The notes beneath the pieces were generated by a model that was given only the letters and a program-made list of their open reading frames with translations, had not been told where the DNA came from and made no database searches. Position numbers and translations under genes: made by a program. 18,539 nucleotides of DNA, from NCBI GenBank assembly GCA_043820265.1, contig JBDREA010000159.1, positions 1-18,539 on the forward strand, given 5' to 3'. This DNA is from JBDREA01 sp043820265 (GTDB lineage Archaea > Altiarchaeota > Altiarchaeia > IMC4 > JBDREA01). Shown here piece by piece: positions 13,351 to 18,539 of this stretch (within the stretch, counting starts at the first letter, position 1; the number at the start of each line of letters is the position of its first letter).

Positions 13351-14457
13351 ATGGTTATGCGATGCGAACAATGCGATTTGAACTGGTATTATCCGGTGAA
13401 AAAATGCATTTACTGCAAAGGCGATACAGTCGAGGTTTCATCCAAGAAATATAAGGTAATCGATTCTACTGTCATTTCGATCCCATCAACCGGCCACACC
13501 CAAGTACCCTACTATGACCTGCTTTTAGAAGACGAACATGGAAACCTTCACATAAAAAAATCCTTTAAGAGATACGATAATGGTCAAGAGTTCTCAGCCG
13601 ATGAGAGCGAAAAAAAGGCCAAAGGTGAAACCTACACAATCGGTGTAGTCGGGACGGGGACCGTGGGTTCCGGAATCGCTCAAGTAGTGCTCCAGGCCGG
13701 ATTCAATCTCATTTGGGAAAGCAGAAAGAAAAAGTCCCTTGAGGATGGATTAAAAAAGATCGAACGAAACCTATTGAAGTCGATGAGTGAAAAAGAAAAA
13801 GATAAACTCCTTGGGAACCTCAAGACGTCTACTGATCTAAAGGATCTGGCCGAAGCTGATCTAGTCGTCGAAGCGGTCGTCGAAAACCTGGATATAAAAA
13901 AGATAATCTTTTCCGAGCTCGACGAGATCTGCCCTCCAGAAACCATAATCTCTTCTACTTCGTCATCTCTTTCAATAACCGAGATCTCAGATGGGCTCAG
14001 AAATCCCGAAAGAGTGATCGGACTGCATTTCTTCAATCCAGTACCTATAATGCATCTTGCGGAAGTCGCACCCACAGAGAAGACATCGGATGACGTCATC
14101 GAAAAAACCACCAAAATCGCAGAAGCATTGAATAAGACTGTTGTCCCAGTCACAGACTCTCCATGCTATGTGGTCAATAGGATTCTGATGCCTTATCTAA
14201 ACGAGGCAGTTCTCACGTTGGAGGAGGGGGTCGCAAAAAAGGAAGACATTGACACAGCCGCACGCCTGGGCCTCAACCACCCGATTGGACCGCTCGCGCT
14301 ACTGGACTTAATCGGTTTAGACGTCTTTTTGGCTATAATGAACAGCCTGGCCCGAAGGACTAAAAACCCGAAATTCAATGTTGCCTCATTAGTCGAAAAA
14401 ATGGTTTCAGAAGGTAAGCTTGGACGAAAAAGTGGGCAGGGATTCTACAAATACTAG
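13351..14457 (+). CDS. DUF35 zinc-ribbon/OB module fused to 3-hydroxyacyl-CoA dehydrogenase
   Basis: The 368-residue protein joins two domains. Residues 1-85 are a DUF35-like module: a zinc ribbon C5-x2-C8 and C19-x2-C22, then an OB-fold-like stretch (IDSTVISIPSTGHTQVPYYDLLL). DUF35 proteins bridge thiolase and HMG-CoA synthase in archaea and help pass the CoA-bound intermediate. From about residue 95 comes a complete 3-hydroxyacyl-CoA dehydrogenase: GTGTVGSG (101-108) for NAD(H), H226 in GLHFFNPV and E238 in LAEV with the family's 12-residue spacing, N276 in VVNRILMPYLNEA, and the C-terminal helical domain ending GRKSGQGFYKY. The expected reaction is acetoacetyl-CoA to 3-hydroxybutyryl-CoA or the reverse. 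A GGGAGG SD site (13335-13340) lies upstream; an ATG two codons later is possible. The thiolase ends one base before. Confidence 0.88.
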   Translation: MVMRCEQCDLNWYYPVKKCIYCKGDTVEVSSKKYKVIDSTVISIPSTGHTQVPYYDLLLEDEHGNLHIKKSFKRYDNGQEFSADESEKKAKGETYTIGVVGTGTVGSGIAQVVLQAGFNLIWESRKKKSLEDGLKKIERNLLKSMSEKEKDKLLGNLKTSTDLKDLAEADLVVEAVVENLDIKKIIFSELDEICPPETIISSTSSSLSITEISDGLRNPERVIGLHFFNPVPIMHLAEVAPTEKTSDDVIEKTTKIAEALNKTVVPVTDSPCYVVNRILMPYLNEAVLTLEEGVAKKEDIDTAARLGLNHPIGPLALLDLIGLDVFLAIMNSLARRTKNPKFNVASLVEKMVSEGKLGRKSGQGFYKY

Positions 14458-14466
14458 CTTTTGGAA

Positions 14467-15498
14467 ATGATTCACGTAGAAAACCTCAAAAAAACCGAAG
14501 AGGAGGAATGGGACAAACTGGTCGAGTCCTCGCCTCACGCAACGCTTTTTCACAAACTGGATTTTCTCAAACCTTTGGCAAAGCACACCAAAAGCGAACT
14601 TGCTCTTCTCGTAGGATATAAAAAAGAGGAAAAAATCGGTGGATTACCAATTTTTATCCAAAAGAGATCCAACCTAAAGATGGCGCTTTCACCTCCAAGA
14701 GAGATGAGCATTCCCTATCTGGGTCCAATCCTTCGGGACTGGAATGATCTTCCGCAGTACAGACGAGAACCCAATTTCCACGAATTCATCGAAAAAGCGG
14801 ATGAGTTTCTAAAAACCGAATTCAATCCAAGCTATATCTCAATCAGCACCCCCCCAAACATGGATGACGCGAGACCTTTCAAATGGGCCGGGTACGAAGT
14901 CGAACCCATGTATAATTACCTCCTGGATCTAAGAGTTGGTAAGGGCAAGCTCTGGGAAGGTTTGAAAAAGAAACTGAGACAGGACATAACCCGAACGAAA
15001 AAACGGGGTATCACCGTCGAGGAAGGGGGAAAAAAGGAATTCATCTATGTGTACGAACAGGTCGCAGAAAGATACGCCGAGCAGGGAAAGACACCCTCTT
15101 TAACAAAGGAATTCCTTCTTGACGTCTACAAAAATTTCCATCCCGAAAACCTCCGAGTATTTGTCGCAAAATTCGAAGGCCAATACGCGGGGGGCGTAAT
15201 CGAAGTCTACTTCAACGACCGCGCCGAATCCTGGGTGGGAAGCACCAAAGTCAACGTTTCAGGCGTCTCCCCAAACGATCTCATCCAGTGGCAGACAATC
15301 GAGTGGGCGGCAGAACACGGCCTAAAAGACTACATCATAATCGGAGCCAACACTCCAAGGCTCAGCTCCTACAAACTGAAATTCAACCCCAATCCAAGCA
15401 TCTATTTTTCCGCGAAAAAATATAGCTCAGCCTATGTGAAATTAGCTGAGCACGGATACAAGAAGATACTAAGGCCACTGAAAGAAAAGATAAGATAA
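14467..15498 (+). CDS. FemAB/GNAT-like acyl- or aminoacyl-transferase
   Basis: The ATG at 14467 gives 343 residues; a TTG two codons earlier is possible. The sequence looks like a double-GNAT FemAB/BioF2-type transferase. The N-terminal half has the typical TLFHKLDFLKPLAKH opening and VGYKKEEKIGGLPIFIQK strand pair. The middle has LWEGLKKKLRQDITRTKKRGITVEEG, the usual lead-in to the second domain. The C-terminal half has LRVFVAKFEGQYAGGVIEVYF, WVGSTKV and a later NPNPSIYFSAKKYS stretch. FemAB proteins add amino acids to peptidoglycan stems; archaeal and exopolysaccharide-cluster relatives are thought to acylate or aminoacylate surface glycans or lipids. The gene begins just after the DUF35-dehydrogenase fusion and probably shares its mRNA, so its donor could be an acyl-CoA made by that pathway. 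Confidence 0.78.
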   Translation: MIHVENLKKTEEEEWDKLVESSPHATLFHKLDFLKPLAKHTKSELALLVGYKKEEKIGGLPIFIQKRSNLKMALSPPREMSIPYLGPILRDWNDLPQYRREPNFHEFIEKADEFLKTEFNPSYISISTPPNMDDARPFKWAGYEVEPMYNYLLDLRVGKGKLWEGLKKKLRQDITRTKKRGITVEEGGKKEFIYVYEQVAERYAEQGKTPSLTKEFLLDVYKNFHPENLRVFVAKFEGQYAGGVIEVYFNDRAESWVGSTKVNVSGVSPNDLIQWQTIEWAAEHGLKDYIIIGANTPRLSSYKLKFNPNPSIYFSAKKYSSAYVKLAEHGYKKILRPLKEKIR

Positions 15499-15570
15499 AA
15501 GACTGAAGTCTTAGTAAGAAAAGATAAAAAAGAAAAAAGGCCCTAAAAAAAATAAGAAAGAAGAAAAAGA
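15499..15570. terminator. Convergent intergenic terminator region
   Basis: Between the converging stops at 15498 and 15571 the plus strand is almost pure A/G, so the minus strand carries several long T-tracts, a typical archaeal terminator for the 15571-16098 gene. A tiny hairpin, AAGACT-GA-AGTCTT (15500-15513), sits next to the plus-strand stop. No coding signal was seen. Confidence 0.5.
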
Positions 15571-16098
15571 TTAAGCAGCCTTTTTTTGTGATCCTAGTTC
15601 TCCAATCCCTGGTCTTACATCCACAGTTTTCCCAGCAGCCATTTCAAGCTTTATTGCTTCAAACCACTTAGCAACATTTGGAGGTGCATCTCCTATGTGT
15701 CCTGAGGCAAGTTCTACTAGTTTTGCCGCTCCCTTTTGATCGAGTTGGACCATGAAAGAACTCATCTTAGCAAGTTCTTTTCCTCCCTGTCCTCCTCTCG
15801 CCTCTGACTGAGCGAATCGTTCTCTTGCAGAATCAAATGAGAACTCTGCCAAGGAGCTTGCATTTGTATTTAATACTTCAGTTGCTCTTCCGGCCCCTGC
15901 ACCTGCATTAACGACTGCATTTGCGATATTATTCATTACAGGTGCAATATCTGTTCCTTCAGCGACCCGCGCTAATTCATTACCTAACGGTTGAAGTTGT
16001 TTAAGGGTTGCTTTAGGGGGCGGTACTTGGATCTTATCGGTGACTGCTATCCCTGCCCTTGGAGAGGTTCTTGGTGCTATTTGTGCTGGTATACTCAT
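15571..16098 (-). CDS. Orphan soluble protein of 175 residues
   Basis: I do not recognise this protein. It has no signal peptide or membrane helix. The first 35 residues are rich in Pro, Ala, Lys and Thr and are probably disordered. The middle (about 36-150) is Ala/Gly-rich and likely helical, with an NAVVNAGAGAGRATEV stretch and a charged SARERFAQSEARGG segment. The end is basic (GSQKKAA). There are no cysteines or obvious catalytic residues. The gene has the clearest SD sequence in the window, GAGGTGGG (16105-16112 on the minus strand), 6 bases before the ATG, so it may be well translated. A TATA-like stretch at 16161-16170 would give it its own promoter with a leader of about 40 bases, downstream of the SpoIIM-family gene. 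Confidence 0.7.
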   Translation of the reverse strand: MSIPAQIAPRTSPRAGIAVTDKIQVPPPKATLKQLQPLGNELARVAEGTDIAPVMNNIANAVVNAGAGAGRATEVLNTNASSLAEFSFDSARERFAQSEARGGQGGKELAKMSSFMVQLDQKGAAKLVELASGHIGDAPPNVAKWFEAIKLEMAAGKTVDVRPGIGELGSQKKAA

Positions 16099-16104
16099 CT
16101 TTTT

Positions 16105-16112
16105 CCCACCTC
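16105..16112 (-). promoter_or_regulatory. Strong Shine-Dalgarno site of the orphan gene
   Basis: On the minus strand the bases read GAGGTGGG, matching most of the archaeal anti-SD complement, 6 bases upstream of the ATG at 16098. Most other genes in the window lack so strong a site, which fixes this start. Confidence 0.75.
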
Positions 16113-16176
16113 GTTTTTTATGTTTGATTCTTTCTGATGTATCCCTTTTAGGATGTTGGGAAATAAAAGTGCCGAT

Positions 16177-16755
16177 TTAGCCGAGTATCAGCTTTGACGT
16201 GATGTATGTCTCTATCATAGCCGCTATCAAAAGCAGTGGGACTACTATGAAGAAGTAGACTCTAATACACAGTAACAAGGTGACTTTGAACGACTCCAAT
16301 CTCCCCCTACCCTTCAAAGGCTTGATTATCGAATATCCGATTCTTCCTGCGAGTGCGGCGTTGATGAAGAATGCGGGAAGCTCAAATATTCCATGGGGGA
16401 TGATCCCTGCGAAGACGATTGACAGCTCCAATCCTTTTGTCAGGGAATATCTAGTCACAGCTCCAACCAGAAAACCGTTCAGGGAAACTATTGCTGCGGG
16501 GCCGACTATGAAGAATCCAGTAAGTAATGTGATAAAGGTTGCTGTGACGTTTCTCAGAAAGATATTCGTGAAGGTCTCGAAACTCGAGCCCTCGATGAAT
16601 ATCCCCTCGAATGCTGTCAACAAAAAATCCTCAAAGTATTTTTCAAAAAAGGGAAAGAAGAAAAAACCCATCAGGCCAGTAAAACAAAACAGAAAAAAAA
16701 TCATCAATACCAAAATCCTGTTTTCCCCCAGAAACTTAAATTCTTCCCTGAGCAT
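16177..16755 (-). CDS. SpoIIM-family (DUF95) integral membrane protein
   Basis: The 192-residue protein has five or six hydrophobic helices. The family signature is clear: SLNGFLVGAVTRYSL (about 91-105) and IIPHGIFELPAFFINAALAGRIG (118-140), the latter with the near-invariant PHG-x-x-E-x-PA motif. SpoIIM acts in peptidoglycan hydrolysis during bacterial engulfment; archaeal relatives are widespread, lack peptidoglycan, and have no settled function. Length and topology match the archaeal group. The start (ATG at 16755) lies 30 bases from the divergent aminopeptidase start. The downstream minus-strand orphan gene begins 79 bases after its stop and appears to have its own promoter. Confidence 0.9.
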   Translation of the reverse strand: MLREEFKFLGENRILVLMIFFLFCFTGLMGFFFFPFFEKYFEDFLLTAFEGIFIEGSSFETFTNIFLRNVTATFITLLTGFFIVGPAAIVSLNGFLVGAVTRYSLTKGLELSIVFAGIIPHGIFELPAFFINAALAGRIGYSIIKPLKGRGRLESFKVTLLLCIRVYFFIVVPLLLIAAMIETYITSKLILG

Positions 16756-16785
16756 TTTTTATCCCTTCTCGTCAAAAACATAGAC

Positions 16786-17769
16786 ATGTCCTCCTTAAAG
16801 AAAACCGAAGATGACAGAAAAACCGTCGAGTACCTAAAAGAGGTTTTAACAAAGTGTCTAGCAATAAGGGAAGGTGAAAAAGTCCTCGTAGTCGCAGACA
16901 CTCAAAGCCTGGAAGTAGCGGAGTATTTCCTGAAAGCTAGCTATGCACTATCGTCAAATTCTTCGATTATTGTGATGGAACCTCGGGAAAGGAATGGGCA
17001 AGAACCCACAAAAGAAGTGTCAGAAGCGATGATCCGTCCCGATGTAGAATTACTACTCACATCTAAATCGATCTCTCATACAGATGCTCGAAGGAATGCT
17101 CTCAAGTCAGGCGCAAGATTAGCGAGTCTTCCAGGTCTCACAAAAGAGATGATAACCTCTGGAGGTCTCACAGCAGATTATGATATCGTAAAAAAAATAA
17201 CAGACAAAGTTGCAAAAGAGATTAGTGGGACGAGTGTAGTAAAAATTGAATCAAAGCTTGGAACAAATCTGACACTTGAAATTTCCGGGCAAAAAATTTA
17301 TGGTGACACTGGGATCTATGTTAAGCCTAGAAGTTGGGGCAATCTTCCCGCGGGAGAAGTTTGTCTTGCTCCGGTTGAGGGAGTGGGTGAAGGATTGTTT
17401 GTTGTTGATGGATCGATGATAGATTCGTTGAACGACACTATCGAGATAGAGATTTCAGAGGGAAGAGCAGTATCAATCAGAGGGGGAAAAGAAGCAGAAA
17501 AGTTGGAGCAGGTGTTGGAAAAATCTGGATCTAAAGCCTTCATGCTTGCCGAATTGGGATTCGGCACAAATCCCCAAGCCAGATTGATTGGAAATGTTTT
17601 GGAGGATGAAAAAGTCTTGGGGACAATCCATATTGCATTTGGAAATAATATTTCATTTGGAGGAACAAACGATGTCCCAGTTCATATCGATGGAGTGATG
17701 AAGGAACCAAATATTTTCTTTGACAAGAAATTAGTAATGGAAAAAGGAAAATTTTTATTTGAGTTTTAA
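16786..17769 (+). CDS. M29-like (aminopeptidase T-type) metallo-aminopeptidase
   Basis: The 327-residue protein matches the short archaeal relatives of thermophilic aminopeptidase T. The expected metal ligands are all present: E191 in LPAGEV, E256 in LAELGFGTNP, H282 in GTIHIAFGNN, and H300 and D302 in VPVHIDGVM. The N-terminal domain (about 1-130) has alternating strands and helices (EKVLVVADT, SSIIVMEP), as in the family. It should release N-terminal residues from peptides in the cytoplasm, using a two-metal centre. It is somewhat shorter than bacterial M29 enzymes (about 400 residues), as usual for the archaeal group. The ATG at 16786 has a T/A-rich box about 27 bases upstream (around 16755-16761), so a leaderless start is likely. 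No functional partner is evident nearby. Confidence 0.85.
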   Translation: MSSLKKTEDDRKTVEYLKEVLTKCLAIREGEKVLVVADTQSLEVAEYFLKASYALSSNSSIIVMEPRERNGQEPTKEVSEAMIRPDVELLLTSKSISHTDARRNALKSGARLASLPGLTKEMITSGGLTADYDIVKKITDKVAKEISGTSVVKIESKLGTNLTLEISGQKIYGDTGIYVKPRSWGNLPAGEVCLAPVEGVGEGLFVVDGSMIDSLNDTIEIEISEGRAVSIRGGKEAEKLEQVLEKSGSKAFMLAELGFGTNPQARLIGNVLEDEKVLGTIHIAFGNNISFGGTNDVPVHIDGVMKEPNIFFDKKLVMEKGKFLFEF

Positions 17770-18380
17770 GTGAAATTTACTGTTTTACGCAACTTTAGAA
17801 AAACTAGTCTATTTTTATTTGTTCGGATGAAATCTTTTATCGGTGATCTGTTATGGCCGCAAAAAAGAAGGCAGTGAAAAAGAAAGCTGTTAAGAAGAAA
17901 GCTGTTACTAAAAAGGCAGTGAAGAAAAAAGCAGTGAAAATCCGAAACATAAAAATCCTGCTCACGTTCCATTGTGCTAACAGCTAAAGCCTGGGATTTT
18001 TCTTTAATAATATTTTTGATTAAAATAGGGATACTTAATAAATCATTAGGGCCTGCGACTAAATCAACATCTGGCATACGCTTAAAAATCTCATCCTTAT
18101 AATTCTGCGCCATACAACCAATCACCCCTATTATTTTTTTATCTGGGTGATTGATCCTGAGCGTCAGCGAAGGACCTTTTTTCTTTAGTCTTCCCAGAGC
18201 GCTCCAGATTCTCTCCTCAGCATGTTGCCTAACTGAACAGGTGTTAAATAAAATTACTCCGGCGTCCTCAGGCGAATCCGACATAACAAATCCGGCATCC
18301 CGAAGCAAGCCACAAAGCGCCTCGGAATCGCGGACATTCATCTGACAGCCAAAAGTTCGAAGATAAACAATTTTGTTCAT
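17766..18380 (-). CDS. miaB: MiaB N-terminal fragment (tRNA methylthiotransferase), broken
   Basis: The frame starts MNKIVYLRTFGCQMNVRDSE, the hallmark of bacterial-type MiaB, which adds the methylthio group to i6A37 in tRNA. Its UPF0004 domain has the three cysteines that hold the auxiliary 4Fe-4S cluster: C12 (FGCQMN), C48 (NTCSVR) and C89 (IGCMAQ). The match runs to about residue 144-148 (MEREQDFY). After that the frame reads the antisense of the lysine-rich gene (FHCFFLHCLFSNSF...). The radical-SAM CxxxCxxC and TRAM domains are missing; a complete MiaB has about 440 residues. Residues 69-77 (GPSLTLRIN) look like an in-frame repeat insertion. Archaea normally carry the related e-MtaB type, so this is probably bacterial DNA. 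Confidence 0.75.
   Translation of the reverse strand: MNKIVYLRTFGCQMNVRDSEALCGLLRDAGFVMSDSPEDAGVILFNTCSVRQHAEERIWSALGRLKKKGPSLTLRINHPDKKIIGVIGCMAQNYKDEIFKRMPDVDLVAGPNDLLSIPILIKNIIKEKSQALAVSTMEREQDFYVSDFHCFFLHCLFSNSFLLNSFLFHCLLFCGHNRSPIKDFIRTNKNRLVFLKLRKTVNFT
17842..17848 (+). promoter_or_regulatory. Shine-Dalgarno site of the lysine-rich gene
   Basis: GGTGATC is a seven-base match to the complement of the conserved 16S rRNA 3' end (GGAGGTGATC) and lies 4 bases before the ATG at 17853. It supports the small lysine-rich reading frame as a real gene start. Confidence 0.65.
17853..17987 (+). CDS. Lysine-rich (KKKAV)n repeat protein, 3' end replaced
   Basis: The 44-codon frame begins MAAKKKAVKKKAVKKKAV and carries five K-K-A-V units up to about residue 28. 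It resembles the basic tails of histone-H1-like or other nucleic-acid-binding small proteins. From about residue 29 the reading becomes arbitrary (KIRNIKILL...) because it runs into the antisense strand of a miaB gene. The true protein was therefore probably longer or ended differently. A strong SD site precedes the ATG. The gene is intact at its 5' end and broken by the junction near 17940. Confidence 0.6.
   Translation: MAAKKKAVKKKAVKKKAVTKKAVKKKAVKIRNIKILLTFHCANS
18150..18176. repeat. TTGATCCTGAGCG repeat inside miaB
   Basis: The plus strand reads TTGATCCTGAGCG (18151-18163) followed by TCAGCGAAGGACC. A second copy of the 13-base core lies at 18412-18424. The wording resembles the widespread bacterial intergenic repeat family built on TTGATCCTGAGCG-x-AGTCGAAGGA, recognised from memory. 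Here it is within the coding sequence and keeps the frame, encoding residues 69-77 of the MiaB fragment. Confidence 0.6.
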
Positions 18381-18409
18381 AAAAGCTTATTCCTTTCTTC
18401 GAAGCTTTT
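18381..18409. repeat. Inverted repeat directly upstream of the miaB start
   Basis: AAAAGCTT (18381-18388) and AAGCTTTT (18402-18409) pair perfectly around a 13-base loop. On the miaB message the loop contains AAAGGAA, the likely SD site, and the stem abuts the ATG at 18380. It could modulate translation, or simply be part of the repeat cluster. Confidence 0.4.
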
Positions 18410-18411
18410 GG

Positions 18412-18461
18412 TTGATCCTGAGCGAATGACGAGAACAAAGTTCGAGGAATAAGTCGAGGGA
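18412..18461. repeat. Second TTGATCCTGAGCG repeat unit
   Basis: TTGATCCTGAGCG (18412-18424) is identical to the core in miaB and is followed by a CGA/GTTCGAGG/GTCGAGG-rich stretch to about 18461, typical of bacterial REP-like intergenic repeats. The remaining bases to 18539 show no gene or RNA that I can support. Confidence 0.55.
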
Positions 18462-18539
18462 ACATCCGTAGGTACGTATAAAGATTTTGTCATCACTCGT
18501 TCTATCCCCTTCATTATGGGAAAAAATTTAATGCTTTAC

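Noticed and set aside
13680..14153. Minus-strand open frame of 157 codons
   Set aside because: It is antisense to the dehydrogenase domain, with low-complexity Ser/Phe composition and no motif.
16280..16783. Plus-strand open frame of 167 codons
   Set aside because: It covers the SpoIIM-family gene on the opposite strand; that gene has the PHG-x-x-E-x-PA signature and helices, whereas this frame has none.
18268..18465. Minus-strand open frame of 65 codons overlapping the miaB start
   Set aside because: It is in a different frame from the clear MiaB N-terminus and runs through the repeat upstream of it.

Overview
The window looks like a piece of an archaeal chromosome. The gene set points that way: a translin/TRAX-type nuclease, a SpoIIM-type (DUF95) membrane protein, a DUF362 protein, an M29-like aminopeptidase, an archaeal-type thiolase and a DUF35 zinc-ribbon/OB module. 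So do the gene starts, many of which sit about 25-35 bases from TATA-like boxes with little or no leader, while a few have Shine-Dalgarno (SD) sites matching the archaeal GGAGGTGATC consensus. A small-genome (DPANN-like) lineage is possible, but I cannot fix the phylum.

Layout. (1) 1-904, minus strand: a cut-short secreted beta-helix-like protein and a small single-pass membrane protein. (2) 1005-5091, plus strand: a translin-family nuclease, then a glycan set of GT39-type membrane glycosyltransferase, DUF362 protein and polyprenyl-phosphate sugar synthase. (3) 5103-7862, minus strand: an MscS-type channel with a coiled-coil insert, and a protein with two thioredoxin domains fused to a CcdA/DsbD-type membrane domain. 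(4) 7930-12072, plus strand: a translationally coupled trio of a BshC-like enzyme with zinc ribbon and coiled coil, a NodB-type polysaccharide deacetylase and a left-handed beta-helix acyltransferase. (5) 12069-12162: two nested, diverged hairpins. (6) 12213-15498, plus strand: a thiolase, a DUF35-3-hydroxyacyl-CoA dehydrogenase fusion and a FemAB/GNAT-like acyltransferase. (7) 15571-16755, minus strand: an orphan 175-residue protein and a SpoIIM-family protein. (8) 16786-17769, plus strand: an aminopeptidase. (9) About 17850-18539: a lysine-rich (KKKAV)n gene that runs abruptly into the reversed N-terminal third of a bacterial-type miaB. This end also carries bacterial-looking TTGATCCTGAGCG repeats, one of them in frame inside miaB. 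It is either an assembly chimera or a recent insertion of bacterial DNA.

How the genes may work together. Regions 2, 4 and 6 suggest surface-glycan building and decoration. A polyprenyl-phosphate sugar is made and transferred, an amino sugar may be de-N-acetylated, and an amide- or ester-forming enzyme (BshC-like, LbH or FemAB-like) may add a new group. The thiolase and the DUF35-dehydrogenase fusion would supply a 3-hydroxyacyl-CoA such as 3-hydroxybutyryl-CoA. This pathway is inferred from domains and gene order only. The best candidates for something undescribed are the DUF35-dehydrogenase fusion beside the thiolase, the archaeal BshC-like/deacetylase/acyltransferase trio, and the TTGAGG/CCTCAA-ended structured intergenic elements.
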